A stretch of 64,000 nt of DNA, taken from Zhongshania aliphaticivorans (lineage in GTDB: Bacteria; Pseudomonadota; Gammaproteobacteria; Pseudomonadales; Spongiibacteraceae). The notes under the pieces were generated by a model, which was not told the DNA's origin, made no database searches, and saw only the letters and a program-made list of their open reading frames with translations. Shown in pieces: positions 47,787 to 57,138 of this stretch (positions within the stretch are counted from its first letter, which is position 1; every line of letters starts with the position of its first letter). Location: positions 2,599,166 through 2,663,165 of the forward strand of contig NZ_CACSIK010000001.1 of the NCBI RefSeq assembly GCF_902705875.1, in the 5' to 3' direction. A program made the position numbers and the translations under genes.

Positions 47787-50105
47787 CTACAGAGCATAAC
47801 GGAAGTTTAACGTGTACATGCGCGGGTCTTCTAAGTTACCACAATACTGACAGGGAACAAGAACAGACTGGCCACCAAAATTGATCGTGCGCTCATCTGT
47901 TATATTGAGCGCACTCAAACTAACACCCCAGGAATTTTCCAGATTGCTTATACCGACATTCGCATTAAATTTCCAAAACGCATCTTGGATTGTCGCGGCT
48001 TCATGGATTGAATCAAAATAGTATTGATCAGAATATTTAGCGTCGAGTCGCGCATTAAACATAAAGCCGCCAAAACCTTTGGTGTAGTCAATAAAAGCAC
48101 TACCGCTGGCATCTGGGGCTGCTAGTAACGGCTCTCCATTAAAGTCCTCTGTGCCATCAGCGCTGTTTTGACACTCCACAGATTGTGCGTTGACATTCTG
48201 CGGACAAGTTCCCTGGAACTCAGTATACCTCGCTCGCAAAACAGCAGCGTTTAGACCAACCATGATATCTTCTGATACAAGGTAAGTTAACTCCACCTCA
48301 AGCCCTTTGCTCTCTGCTTCACCAGCATTCTCGACGACAAAAGCCGTTTCGTCGAGGGTAGAGACCTGTAAATTTTCAAACTCGGTATAGAATAATGCCG
48401 TATTCAGACGTAAACGCCGATCGAACAACTCCATCTTCGCACCAATTTCATAATTTCTGGCACGCTCTTCGTCATACTCAAAACCATCTATATTTCCAGT
48501 AGATTCGGTAGCATTAAATCCACCACCTTTAGTCGCTCTTGCATGAGTGAAGTACAAATTAACATCATCGTTAACTACCCACTGCAAGTTAAAAGTGCCA
48601 TCTGTATTGGCCTCTTTGCGGGTTTGCTTGTCATAGTCATAAGCCCCCGTACCAGAGGAAGTCGCAAGCGCCAGAACGGCAGGGTTAGTTTCAGGCTCAT
48701 CAGTTTGATACTGATTAATCTCTTGACTGGCTTTGGCTGATTTTTCTTCCACCGAACGACGCACACCAAGAGTTGCACTAATGGCATCTGTTATATTCCA
48801 CGTGCCCTGCACAAAACCAGAAAACGCCTCTGACTCCTCATAATAATCAATCGCTGTCGAGTAATGGAAATCAAGTGCAGGTGGCACTGACAATTGCAAA
48901 TCAATATCTCTTCCCGAGCCCCTTAAATCTAAGGTTCGATCTAAATAATACAAACCACCCATATACACAAAACGTTCACCCACCGGCGAGGTAAACCGCA
49001 GCTCATGAGACACTTGCTCGAAGTTTTCGGGGACATATTCAACGACTAAATCTGCACCGCTAAAGTCACCATCACTGGCACTAAAACGGTCATAGGCAGA
49101 GTAACCGCCAGTGTAGCTCACTTCAAAATCACCAACTTGCTGCGCAACATTAAGGGTCACACTATCACTATCTTGATCTAAGAAAGTATCACTTGATTTT
49201 CCATCCTGATAATTGGTCGTATTAAAAGTATAATCTTCGCCCGCCGCATCTTGCGCCGCCACAATTGACGCAGTTATAGGCGCAAGAATAGGATCCGTTT
49301 GCGGCGCAGTACGGTCATAACCAATTATCTGAAACTTACTTCCTTCTTCGTCATATTTACTATGCTCAACTTTCAACAAAACATCGGTGGTATCACTAGC
49401 AGCCCAGTCCACGCTTAAACGCACAGCCTGCCCGTTCCCACTTTGATCTGGTTCACCGGGACCATCACCACTGTAATGATTTTCTATAAACGATTCATCC
49501 CTAGACTCGCTAACTACTAAACGTGCACCCAAGCCCGAATCCAAAATTGGTCCAGATAATATTCCAGTGAGCACACTACTACCGTACTCAAATTCGTAGC
49601 TACCCTGGATTTCCGCTTCAAATTCATCCGACGGCTTTTCACTGTGAATACTAATCGCCCCAGCAATGGAGTTTTTACCAAATATAACGCCCTGTGGGCC
49701 ACGCAATACTTCAACACGCTGCACATCTAGAAAGGGGATTTGAAATTGTGCTGATCGTCCGGCGTAGATACCATCAACGTACAAACCTACGCTTTGTTCA
49801 AATGAGGGGTTTGCTGCACCGGATCCCAAGCCACGCATGACAATAACATTGGCATTGGGCGAGTCACTGATATTAAGATTAGGTACCAGCGATGACATTT
49901 CTTCTAGATTACCAATGCCATTTTTTGCCATTGTATCTGCCGATACCGCATTAATGGATACCGGTACATCCTGAATACTCTCAGTTCGTTTTTGAGCTGT
50001 CACTATCACTTCTTCAAGCTGTGGCGCGCTGAAAGCAGCCATAGAAGTAATTGAAAGGGTGACCGAGGCCAGAAACTGAGCAGGTGTTTTTGGTGCAATT
50101 CTCAT
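47787..50105 (-). CDS. TonB-dependent outer-membrane receptor
   Basis: A 772-residue receptor from the ATG at 50105 (a TTG one codon upstream is the alternative). The signal peptide ends near AAFSAPQ, and the TonB box region reads LEEVIVTAQKR. The plug domain carries VMRGLGSG, VGLYVDGIYAG, VEVLRGPQGVIFGKNSIAGAI and HSEKP. A 22-strand barrel ends in NFRYAL with a terminal Leu. The lack of a Fur box and the presence of a catabolic regulon suggest uptake of an organic compound rather than a siderophore. It is closely related in its N-terminal 130 residues to the receptor starting at 62932. A FadR-class palindrome lies 65 bases upstream. Confidence 0.95.
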   Translation of the reverse strand: MRIAPKTPAQFLASVTLSITSMAAFSAPQLEEVIVTAQKRTESIQDVPVSINAVSADTMAKNGIGNLEEMSSLVPNLNISDSPNANVIVMRGLGSGAANPSFEQSVGLYVDGIYAGRSAQFQIPFLDVQRVEVLRGPQGVIFGKNSIAGAISIHSEKPSDEFEAEIQGSYEFEYGSSVLTGILSGPILDSGLGARLVVSESRDESFIENHYSGDGPGEPDQSGNGQAVRLSVDWAASDTTDVLLKVEHSKYDEEGSKFQIIGYDRTAPQTDPILAPITASIVAAQDAAGEDYTFNTTNYQDGKSSDTFLDQDSDSVTLNVAQQVGDFEVSYTGGYSAYDRFSASDGDFSGADLVVEYVPENFEQVSHELRFTSPVGERFVYMGGLYYLDRTLDLRGSGRDIDLQLSVPPALDFHYSTAIDYYEESEAFSGFVQGTWNITDAISATLGVRRSVEEKSAKASQEINQYQTDEPETNPAVLALATSSGTGAYDYDKQTRKEANTDGTFNLQWVVNDDVNLYFTHARATKGGGFNATESTGNIDGFEYDEERARNYEIGAKMELFDRRLRLNTALFYTEFENLQVSTLDETAFVVENAGEAESKGLEVELTYLVSEDIMVGLNAAVLRARYTEFQGTCPQNVNAQSVECQNSADGTEDFNGEPLLAAPDASGSAFIDYTKGFGGFMFNARLDAKYSDQYYFDSIHEAATIQDAFWKFNANVGISNLENSWGVSLSALNITDERTINFGGQSVLVPCQYCGNLEDPRMYTLNFRYAL

Positions 50106-50169
50106 CAAACTCTACCTATATATTATTAGTTCAAACGCTAGGGCGTATGTAGAAAAGTATTATGACTAC

Positions 50170-50180
50170 TTGTAATACAA
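50170..50180 (-). promoter_or_regulatory. FadR-class palindrome upstream of the TonB receptor
   Basis: The 11-base sequence TTGTAATACAA is a perfect 5-1-5 palindrome fitting the GntR/FadR-subfamily consensus t.GTa.tAC.a. It sits 65 bases upstream of the receptor start. The same core occurs at 50295, 54669 and, with one mismatch, 62284. Confidence 0.78.
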
Positions 50181-50294
50181 TAATACTATCACACTTTAAA
50201 AACAACTACGGCAACTAGACTTTTTAATTATCTGTCGGCTCAGCTTGCAAAATAAGTATGACCAACTCATAGAGAATCTTGATTTTATGTATTA

Positions 50295-50305
50295 TTGTAT
50301 TACAT
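50295..50305 (+). promoter_or_regulatory. FadR-class operator upstream of the alpha/beta hydrolase
   Basis: TTGTATTACAT differs from the palindrome at 54669 in one position and sits 30 bases upstream of the hydrolase ATG. Its flank ATTATTGTA mirrors the right flank TACAATAAT of the site at 50170, so both sites face each other across the divergent promoter. Confidence 0.75.
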
Positions 50306-50334
50306 TATAGAGAGATACCATTTGGAGATAAATA

Positions 50335-51162
50335 ATGAAAACCGAATCCCACATTGTTAATGACTTGCATGCCACCAGATACACCCCGGAAGACCAAGAA
50401 GCAAAATACGCGCTCGTGATCTCTCATGGCCTGGGTGGCCACGGCGGAATATATAATGCCTTCTGTGCACACCATGCTGCCAAAGGGGTAGAAATCTGGA
50501 GTTTTGACGCACCAGGACATGGCCTTTCTACTAGCACTCGCCCACGCGGCCAATTCACAATGGAAGAGTGGGCGCAGGGTACTCGTGACTTCGCCGCCCA
50601 CGTTAAAGCCAAAACTGGCCTACCTGTCTTTGCACTGGGCTCCAGTCTTGGTGTTTCTGCAGCTATCTCTGCCATAGACTCGCCCGACCTGTCTGGCGTC
50701 ATCTGTATGGGCTCTGTAGCCGTCCCCGGCAGCCCGACCATCAAAGCTATGACCGAAGCATGGCGCAGTGAGCCTGTACAGGAATTACTAACGCAATTCG
50801 GCCGGGCCCTGCGCTTGGATTTACCCCTGTTTTTTGATTTTGACGAAGACTATGGCTTCAAAGGTGCCTACGAAGCCAAGAAACAAGACCCCTTGAACAC
50901 CTGGTCTTACGATCTAGCTTCTTGGGCATCTATATTGAACTACGTTCCGCCCATCCCCTTGAGCGAAAACACCAAGCCGGTGCTGTACACCGCAGGCTCA
51001 AAAGACCCCAACATTCCCGAGGGCGCCTTAGAGCTTATCGTTGCTGAGATTGCCGGCCCGGTAACTCTCAAAATTTTTGAAGACGCCACTCACCAGCTTA
51101 TGTTGTTTAATACTGAAGAGTACTCAGACTGCGTACACACCTTCTGTCTAGAGAACGCATAA
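50335..51162 (+). CDS. Alpha/beta hydrolase (monoglyceride lipase-like)
   Basis: A 275-residue serine hydrolase. It has the oxyanion strand VISHGLGGHGGIY, the lid-proximal motif FDAPGHGLST, the nucleophile elbow LGSSLGVSAA (G-S-S-L-G), and a C-terminal His in EDATHQLML preceded by YTAGSKDPNIPEG with the acidic residue. The fold resembles monoacylglycerol lipase/lysophospholipase. In this island it may cleave an ester or lactone of the imported compound. A GGAG box precedes the ATG, and the gene is divergent from the TonB receptor. Confidence 0.9.
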   Translation: MKTESHIVNDLHATRYTPEDQEAKYALVISHGLGGHGGIYNAFCAHHAAKGVEIWSFDAPGHGLSTSTRPRGQFTMEEWAQGTRDFAAHVKAKTGLPVFALGSSLGVSAAISAIDSPDLSGVICMGSVAVPGSPTIKAMTEAWRSEPVQELLTQFGRALRLDLPLFFDFDEDYGFKGAYEAKKQDPLNTWSYDLASWASILNYVPPIPLSENTKPVLYTAGSKDPNIPEGALELIVAEIAGPVTLKIFEDATHQLMLFNTEEYSDCVHTFCLENA

Positions 51163-51236
51163 ACACAGACCTAAAACAGCTTTTAAACGATGACAGATTT
51201 GGCCATTCTCTCAATGAACGGCCAATTTGCAGTACC

Positions 51237-51272
51237 CACCTAGCTGAATGTAACAAAGCTTTCAGCTAGGTG
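51237..51272 (+). terminator. Hairpin downstream of the alpha/beta hydrolase gene
   Basis: A perfect 12-bp stem (CACCTAGCTGAA pairing with TTCAGCTAGGTG) with a 12-base loop. An upstream smaller hairpin (TTGGCC/GGCCAA) occupies about 51199-51224. There is no strong T run, so termination efficiency is uncertain, but both are well placed after the hydrolase stop at 51162. Confidence 0.55.
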
Positions 51273-51391
51273 TAATGCAACATAGACAGGTAGTCACTAA
51301 GAGGGCTGGCTGCTTTTAACTGTACTAATGTATACTAATATAATTATATTGCATTGATAAAAGCAGTAGCGGCAACGGATAACCAACTCAT

Positions 51392-52129
51392 ATGAGCAAA
51401 CAACAAGCCTTCAAGGCAGTCACCAAAGTCCCAGCTTACCAATTGGTGGAAGAATCAATCCGTGGCATGATTATGGGCGGAGAGCTTTCTCCCGGAGACC
51501 TTCTCCCCCCCGAGACCGAACTGGCAGTGCAACTAGAAGTAACTCGACCGACGGTTCGCGAAGCTTTCCGCTCATTAGAAGGTGCCGGCTTACTCAAACG
51601 CGGCCCGCGCCGCCGGATGGTAGTGACCGCTCCCTCACCCCGCATTGTCCACAATGCAATGCACGAAGCCATTATGCTTCACGGCGTCACTTATCGTGAA
51701 CTCTGGGAAATCAATATGGCGCTGGAGCCAACCGCAGCCGCGTTAGCTGCCAGCAAGATAACACCAGAGTTACTTGACGAAATTGAAGCTAATCTGGCGC
51801 GCACCGCTGAGTGCTTGGACAATCCCGCTAAATTAGTAGAATGCGATGTAGAGTTCCATGAACTCATTGCTAAGGCCGCCGACAATCACGCCCTATTACT
51901 GGCAAAAGAACCTTTGGGAGAGTTATTTTTCCCAGCTTACGGCACGGTAATTAGCAATATTGGACCAGGCGAGCGCTTGTTCGAAGCACATACAAAAATC
52001 TTTCAGGCCCTTAAAAAAGGTAATGAAAAACAAGCCCAAATCTGGATGACTAAGCACATTCGAGACTTTCTAAGAGGCTGCGAGCTTGCCGGTGTTAATA
52101 TCGACGCGCCAGTTAATAGCAACGTCTAG
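51392..52129 (+). CDS. GntR/FadR family transcriptional regulator
   Basis: A 245-residue regulator. The N-terminal winged helix is at about 15-78 (GGELSPGDLLPPETELAVQLEVTRPTVREAFRSLEGAGLL, read as adjoining motifs). An all-helical FCD ligand domain follows, with VECDVEFHELIAKAADN and EAHTKIFQALKKGN, containing the His residues that coordinate metal in this class. It most likely binds the TTGTA-N-TACAA sites that precede the TonB receptor, the hydrolase, the SDR and possibly the arylsulfatase. Its own upstream region has ACTAAT direct repeats at about 51323-51338 but no clear copy of that palindrome. Confidence 0.93.
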   Translation: MSKQQAFKAVTKVPAYQLVEESIRGMIMGGELSPGDLLPPETELAVQLEVTRPTVREAFRSLEGAGLLKRGPRRRMVVTAPSPRIVHNAMHEAIMLHGVTYRELWEINMALEPTAAALAASKITPELLDEIEANLARTAECLDNPAKLVECDVEFHELIAKAADNHALLLAKEPLGELFFPAYGTVISNIGPGERLFEAHTKIFQALKKGNEKQAQIWMTKHIRDFLRGCELAGVNIDAPVNSNV

Positions 52130-52298
52130 CACCCATAGCTGCATTACGGCTTTTGACGTGAATAGTGCAAATCACATCATATTTTCGCGCTTTAATAACA
52201 ACATGGAAAAGCAGGCCAACTCACCCCGTACTATCAGCCTTAACCGGCCTTAGTAATGAGTCAAACAGGGGCATACCTTAAAACTGGAGCGATTAGCC

Positions 52299-53336
52299 TT
52301 GGACCTCACATCCATCTTATCAAAACATAGGGTGCTGGTTGCGGGTCCAATCGTGCTTGTAGACTTTCTCAAAGAGAAAGGCTTTAGCTACGAAGATATC
52401 CTCGCCCCAACCAGAATAGACTCCTCACTACTTGAAGATATTGATAACCAGCTAAACTGCCTGCAGTTTGTTCAACTCATTAAACAAGCGATGGTACTTA
52501 CTGATAATCAGGCATTAGGCTTAGAGTTTGGCCAACGTTACAATTTCACCGGCGGCGGCTTACTCAGCCTTGGCGCTATGGCCGCCCCCACATTTGAGGA
52601 ATCCATTCAATTTGCGACCCAAACCGCAAAGGTCCTAAATCCTCTGCTAAGCACCGAGCTTGTACACACAGAAACCACGCTTGAAATAGAACTAATTGAA
52701 AAGCTTCCCTGGGGAGATACCAAAGCATTTATTGTAGAAACCATGTTTTCGATTATCACCATGGGCGTAAAACAATTATCACCTCACTCGCTAAAAGAAA
52801 TAATATTTGAATTCAATTACACACCGAATAATACCGAACTCTATCAACAATACTTTCTGCCAGCACAGCTCAGGTTTGGCGCAGAGCATAACCGCCTTAC
52901 AATGCCACTTAGCCTTGCCCGAAAGAAGCAGCTCACCTTTAACCCAACAACTATGCGGCAAGCCCAAAAGTTATTGGACGAAAAAATCACAACCATTCAA
53001 GACAAAAAGACGGCCGTGGTAACGCCAATCAAAATGTTTATCCTCGCCAACGAAGGCAGAATACCATCCATCGACGAAGCCGCAGCAAAGTTGAATATAT
53101 CGGCGAGCACACTAAAACGCCGCCTTAAATCCGTCGACACGTCTTACAGCACCGTTGTCTCCGACGTCCGAAAAAGTCTCGCCCGTGAATACCTTTTACA
53201 TAGCACTGACTCTATTGATCAAATCGCGTTTCGGCTTGGTTATCAAACTGCCTCTAATTTCAGTACGTCCTTCAAAGGCTGGTACAAACTAACCCCTTCA
53301 CAATTTAGAACTGAAGGCCAAAAACAAAAAACTTAA
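52299..53336 (+). CDS. AraC family regulator with arabinose-binding-like N-terminal domain (ArgR/OruR/QhpR type)
   Basis: A 345-residue regulator starting at a TTG with GGAG 9 bases upstream. The N-terminal 200 residues (LVAGPIVLVDFLKEKGFSYEDILAPTRID, GLEFGQRYNFTGGGLLSLGAMAAPTFEE) match the arabinose-binding domain family common in lipid- and sterol-catabolic AraC regulators. The C-terminal HTH pair is IPSIDEAAAKLNISASTLKRRL and IDQIAFRLGYQTASNFSTSFKGW. The 21-bp-phased CATAGATGACA repeats at 59038 and 62634 are plausible targets. Confidence 0.92.
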   Translation: MDLTSILSKHRVLVAGPIVLVDFLKEKGFSYEDILAPTRIDSSLLEDIDNQLNCLQFVQLIKQAMVLTDNQALGLEFGQRYNFTGGGLLSLGAMAAPTFEESIQFATQTAKVLNPLLSTELVHTETTLEIELIEKLPWGDTKAFIVETMFSIITMGVKQLSPHSLKEIIFEFNYTPNNTELYQQYFLPAQLRFGAEHNRLTMPLSLARKKQLTFNPTTMRQAQKLLDEKITTIQDKKTAVVTPIKMFILANEGRIPSIDEAAAKLNISASTLKRRLKSVDTSYSTVVSDVRKSLAREYLLHSTDSIDQIAFRLGYQTASNFSTSFKGWYKLTPSQFRTEGQKQKT

Positions 53337-53460
53337 GCCTCCCCATTTGAATGAACCTATCCCACAGTAATTTGACCTCCAGGCAATGGCGCGCACATCA
53401 CATATTCGTCAAACTGCTATAGTAATAAATGATGTAAGCCAAACAATAAGAGGCAAAAGC

Positions 53461-54558
53461 ATGACAGACGTAATCAGTGCCATTCGTGACACCCAAACTT
53501 ATATCGGCATACCATTACTGCATGAGCATTGGTATGTGGCAGGGCTCTGTGAAGAGTTCGGCCGCGATCTTACGTCAAGAACCTTACTTGAGAAATCCGT
53601 GGTATTCTATCGCACCGAAGCTGGCGAATTAATCGCTTTACAAAACCGCTGCCTACACCGCTCTTTTCCATTATCTGAAAGCAAGTTACAGGGCGACAAT
53701 ATTGTCTGCGGCTATCACGGTATTGAATACAGCCCAGAGGGCGAAATTCAAAACGTTCCCTGCCAAACACAGTGCCCAAGTGGAAAACTTAGAAAATACC
53801 CCATCAAAGAAGTTGGACCCTTTGTGTTTATTTGGATGGGCAACCCAGAAAACGCCGAGCAGGGTTATATTCCTGAATTACCGTACTTGGAAAACCCGCA
53901 AAAGGTTTCTTTCTACGGTGAAGAGTTTCTAGTTGATGGCAGCTACCTGCTACTGCAAGAGAACTTGAATGACCTGACCCATTTTACTCACCTTCATGCC
54001 AACACCTTTGGCGCCACCGTGGACTCCCTTGACGAATCCTTTATTAAGCTTCCACTAGATTTTGCGGAAACTAACGGTATCCCCGGTTGCTATCGCACCG
54101 ACGACAATAGTGACCGCATCAAACTTGGGCTGCCACCCGAAGTACTTGCCGAGATTGGCGACCGCAAGGTGGTTAACCGCAATGGTGGTATTACCGTGTC
54201 TCCCGGTGTCTGGCTAGGAGAGAACTTTTTCCATGTAGAAGATCCGGCACCGGGCAAGCCTGAAACCTATAAAATCTACATAAACCATTACTTAACGCCG
54301 AAAACCCACAACAGCTGTCACTACTGGTACTCAGTCACCACTGACTTTATCGAGCCAACGCCCGAGAATTCAGCTGGTATGAGCGCACTATTCCGAGCCG
54401 CATTTGAGGAAGATGTGGTTGCCATCAATCACATGCAAAAGCTGCTCGAGGAAGATACCACTGACTACAAAGAGATCAATGTATTTGGCGACAAGGCCGG
54501 CGTGCTAATCCGTCGCAAAATGTTGGAATGGGTAGCCAATGAATACCCTGCAAACTAG
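53461..54558 (+). CDS. Rieske non-heme iron oxygenase, alpha subunit (VanA/phthalate type)
   Basis: A 365-residue oxygenase starting at the ATG at 53461 (AGAGG 8 bases upstream). A longer frame to 53386 lacks family-like sequence. The Rieske cluster ligands are Cys64-x-His66 (NRCLHRSF) and Cys83-x2-His86 (VCGYHG). The mononuclear iron site is in NLNDLTHFTHLHANTFG, with the third ligand probably Asp in EEDVVAINHMQ. Such enzymes hydroxylate or O-demethylate aromatic or steroid-like substrates. No ferredoxin or reductase gene is adjacent, so an electron donor must be encoded elsewhere. A strong terminator follows. Confidence 0.93.
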   Translation: MTDVISAIRDTQTYIGIPLLHEHWYVAGLCEEFGRDLTSRTLLEKSVVFYRTEAGELIALQNRCLHRSFPLSESKLQGDNIVCGYHGIEYSPEGEIQNVPCQTQCPSGKLRKYPIKEVGPFVFIWMGNPENAEQGYIPELPYLENPQKVSFYGEEFLVDGSYLLLQENLNDLTHFTHLHANTFGATVDSLDESFIKLPLDFAETNGIPGCYRTDDNSDRIKLGLPPEVLAEIGDRKVVNRNGGITVSPGVWLGENFFHVEDPAPGKPETYKIYINHYLTPKTHNSCHYWYSVTTDFIEPTPENSAGMSALFRAAFEEDVVAINHMQKLLEEDTTDYKEINVFGDKAGVLIRRKMLEWVANEYPAN

Positions 54559-54603
54559 CAACTAGTCGATGTATCGCTAAGTCTTAGCAAACATCACCTT
54601 TTG

Positions 54604-54637
54604 GCCGACTCCAGTGACTACTGGGGTTGGCTTTTTT
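54604..54637 (+). terminator. Rho-independent terminator after the Rieske oxygenase gene
   Basis: A 12-bp stem with two G-U wobbles (GCCGACTCCAGT pairing with ACTGGGGTTGGC), a 4-base GACT loop and TTTTTT directly after. It lies 46 bases downstream of the stop codon. Confidence 0.93.
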
Positions 54638-54665
54638 ATTTAATTGCGTTCAATATATTTTTGAC

Positions 54666-54682
54666 ATATTGTATTACAATAT
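54666..54682 (+). promoter_or_regulatory. Perfect FadR-class palindrome upstream of the SDR gene
   Basis: ATATTGTATTACAATAT is a perfect 8-1-8 palindrome, the best version of the operator seen at 50170 and 50295. It lies 64 bases upstream of the SDR start codon. A TTGACA box at 54661-54666 directly precedes it, so binding would block or overlap the -35 region. Confidence 0.82.
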
Positions 54683-54745
54683 CAAAAACACCCACATCCC
54701 CCTCTCCGTACTGACAATACTCCCACCAAAAACTAGGAGCAAAAA

Positions 54746-55549
54746 ATGAGTCGTTTCGATAATAAAACCGCATTAATCACCGGTGGAGCTTCCGGGATTG
54801 GAGCGGCCTCTGTTAAACGCTTTTTCTCCGAAGGCGCAAACATCGTCATTGCAGATATGGATACCGTAAGTGGCGAAAAGCTAGTTGCAGAGTTAGGAGA
54901 AGAGCGTGTCGCCTTTGTTAAGACAAATGTATCTGATTGGGCTTCGGTTCAAGCTATGGTGGCATTTTCCGTAGAAAAATTTGGCCGCATTGATGTGCTG
55001 TTCAATAACGCCGGCATCGACAATTACGGCCTAACACCTGATCTCGATGTCGAACAATGGCGCAAAGTCATCACCATTGACCTGGACTCGGTTTTTTATG
55101 GCTGCAAGGCCGTGATCCCAGTAATGCGAGAAAATGGTGGCGGCGCTATTATCAATACCGCATCTGCGTCAGGGCTCGCTGGCGACTACGGTATGACGGC
55201 CTACAACGCCGCCAAAGGTGGTGTTGTAAACTACACCCGAGCTGTCGCGGTCGATCACGCAAAAGAGAATATTCGCGTCAATGCGATCTGCCCCGGACCA
55301 GTGGCAACACCGATTATCGCAAAGGCTCAGCAAATACCCGGTCTTCAAGAAGCATGGGACGCTGCCGTGCCTATGGGACGCTTCGCAAAAGCAGACGAAA
55401 TAGCGGCAGTGGTGGTGTTTCTGGCATCTGATGATGCCAGTTATGTGACAGGCAGTATCATGTCAGTCGACGGCGGTCTCACGGCACATACTGGTCAACC
55501 CAATATCACCAATATTATCGCTAATGCGAAAGAAGTGAATAAAATGTAG
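54746..55549 (+). CDS. Short-chain dehydrogenase/reductase in the catabolic island
   Basis: A 267-residue classical SDR. The cofactor motif is TGGASGIGAAS (about 12-22), with NNAGIDN, a catalytic Ser in TASASGLAGDYG, and Tyr-x3-Lys in AYNAAKGG. An Asp after beta-2 (IADMD) indicates NAD preference, so oxidation of an alcohol is likely. Preceded by AGGAG and by a perfect FadR-class palindrome. Confidence 0.93.
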   Translation: MSRFDNKTALITGGASGIGAASVKRFFSEGANIVIADMDTVSGEKLVAELGEERVAFVKTNVSDWASVQAMVAFSVEKFGRIDVLFNNAGIDNYGLTPDLDVEQWRKVITIDLDSVFYGCKAVIPVMRENGGGAIINTASASGLAGDYGMTAYNAAKGGVVNYTRAVAVDHAKENIRVNAICPGPVATPIIAKAQQIPGLQEAWDAAVPMGRFAKADEIAAVVVFLASDDASYVTGSIMSVDGGLTAHTGQPNITNIIANAKEVNKM

Positions 55550-55639
55550 TTGATTTTTGTCGCTAATAGCAGAGCGGTTACGACAAGCCAGCGATAGCTG
55601 GACTGGCCGATTACCTACTTCATCAAGCCACTAAGGCCG

Positions 55640-56098
55640 TCATTTAACCATCTGCATCATGATCCACTCGGCTTTAAGCGCAGGTTTATTATCGCCTTCA
55701 ATCTCCACTTCGACATCATAGGTCAACATAAACTGGCCGGGATTTTTCTCAACAAGATCAAGCACCTTGGCGTGGCAGCGAATACGACTACCCACTTTAA
55801 CGGGAGAAATAAATCGCACTTTGTTGAAACCGTAGTTAATCCCCATGTACAGACCCTCGATTTGTACACCAAAGGTTTCGGCAAAATATGCCAGCATAGA
55901 CAGGCTCAAAAAACCGTGGGCAACCGTAGATCCAAATGGGGTCTCTTTTGCTTTTTCTGGGTCAACGTGGATGAACTGATGATCCAAAGTACAGTCCGCA
56001 AACTGGTCGATTTGTGCTTGGTTAACAGAAAACCAATTGGTGCTTTCAAGTTGAGCACCAATAATATCGCGAGTACTTTCACGAGCTACACTTTCCAT
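55640..56098 (-). CDS. MaoC family enoyl-CoA hydratase/dehydratase
   Basis: A 152-residue hot-dog fold enzyme from the ATG at 56098 (AAGGA 7 bases upstream). The hydratase-2 motif is intact: QIDQFADCTLDHQFIHVDPEKAKETPFGSTVAHGFLSLSML, read as adjoining motifs, with the catalytic Asp/His pair in DHQFIHVD. It hydrates an enoyl-CoA, suggesting a side-chain beta-oxidation step. It lies 26 bases downstream of the tyrosine phosphatase gene, so these two are cotranscribed. Confidence 0.92.
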   Translation of the reverse strand: MESVARESTRDIIGAQLESTNWFSVNQAQIDQFADCTLDHQFIHVDPEKAKETPFGSTVAHGFLSLSMLAYFAETFGVQIEGLYMGINYGFNKVRFISPVKVGSRIRCHAKVLDLVEKNPGQFMLTYDVEVEIEGDNKPALKAEWIMMQMVK

Positions 56099-56124
56099 TT
56101 TTATTTCCTTCAACTTAGATCTAA

Positions 56125-56937
56125 CTACTCACTGATTCCACATAAAATATTTGCCAGTGCTTCGCGTTTTTTTGCATCCATTTTCTGTTCACTTTGCAGA
56201 TAGGCATCGATAGAACCATGAGCACGCTCAATGGTTAAAAAAGCCTCACCCAAATACTCAGGGTGCACCTGCAACAAGGCAGTCAAGCCCTCTAAGGCGT
56301 TACTCAGCGTTGGCCGCTTGCCCAGTAAATGCTCTATAAGAGCTTGAGTACTGTGACCTGTTGCCAGGTAATCATGAAAAATAACATCATGCGACGCACC
56401 CAAATTCATCAACACAGATGCCGCAGCAAAACCTGCACGGTCTTTACCGGCAGCACAATGAAAAACCAGAGGATAGTTGTCAGGGTTCATTAATAACGCC
56501 ATGAAGTCAGCGTATACCTGAGAATGCCGGCTGATAAAACCCGCATTGGCTTTGATTAAATACGAACGAGCACTCTCAGCATCTAACTCCCCACCCTCGA
56601 TGGCTTTCCACACATTAAATACATCGGTGCCCTTTTCGACGACCGGCAAACTAATATGATTAACATCAGGATTGATAGGGTGATTTGGAGACTTACCACG
56701 TTCATTACTACGTCTAAAATCAACAACGGTTCTAATACCAATCGCATTTAGTACATCAGCATCAGAGTCAGTGAGGTCACACAGCTGATCAGAACGATAA
56801 AGTTTACCGAACTGTATTGTGCGGCCATTGGCCACAGAATAACCGCCCATATCTCGAAAATTACGAGCACCTTGTAGTTCAATTCGCTTTGGCAATTGAC
56901 TCAACATTTTTTCCACTACCTTTTGTTCCGTTGTCAT
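56125..56937 (-). CDS. Tyrosine-specific/dual-specificity protein phosphatase (Y_phosphatase3 type)
   Basis: A 270-residue phosphatase with the active-site loop FHCAAGKDRAGFAAA (HCx5R) and the upstream motifs ARNFRDMGGYSV and LYRSDQL, as in bacterial LipA/PtpB-like enzymes of this family. These hydrolyse phosphotyrosine or phosphoinositides. Such a gene next to MaoC, Rieske and SDR genes is unusual but recurrent in lipid-catabolic islands, where its role is unknown. First gene of a two-gene operon with maoC. Confidence 0.9.
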   Translation of the reverse strand: MTTEQKVVEKMLSQLPKRIELQGARNFRDMGGYSVANGRTIQFGKLYRSDQLCDLTDSDADVLNAIGIRTVVDFRRSNERGKSPNHPINPDVNHISLPVVEKGTDVFNVWKAIEGGELDAESARSYLIKANAGFISRHSQVYADFMALLMNPDNYPLVFHCAAGKDRAGFAAASVLMNLGASHDVIFHDYLATGHSTQALIEHLLGKRPTLSNALEGLTALLQVHPEYLGEAFLTIERAHGSIDAYLQSEQKMDAKKREALANILCGISE

Positions 56938-57138
56938 TTACGAACCACAACAAAAGAACCGACCGGGAAGCATACCCGCCGTCGCACTTTCGCCACCACC
57001 TAGGTGGTCAAGTATTCGCAGATTCATACAGCCTTGCTGATAGTTTAATAATCATTTTCGAATGCAAACTAGAAAATAATATTTTTAATCCATAGCATCT
57101 ATAAACTGATTGTTGATCTGCATTTTCGCACCATTGGG

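Noticed and set aside
51320-51345. FadR-class operator in front of the FadR gene itself
   Set aside because: The sequence contains GTATAC without the central base and ACTAAT repeats, but no good match to TTGTA-N-TACAA, so autoregulation is not claimed.
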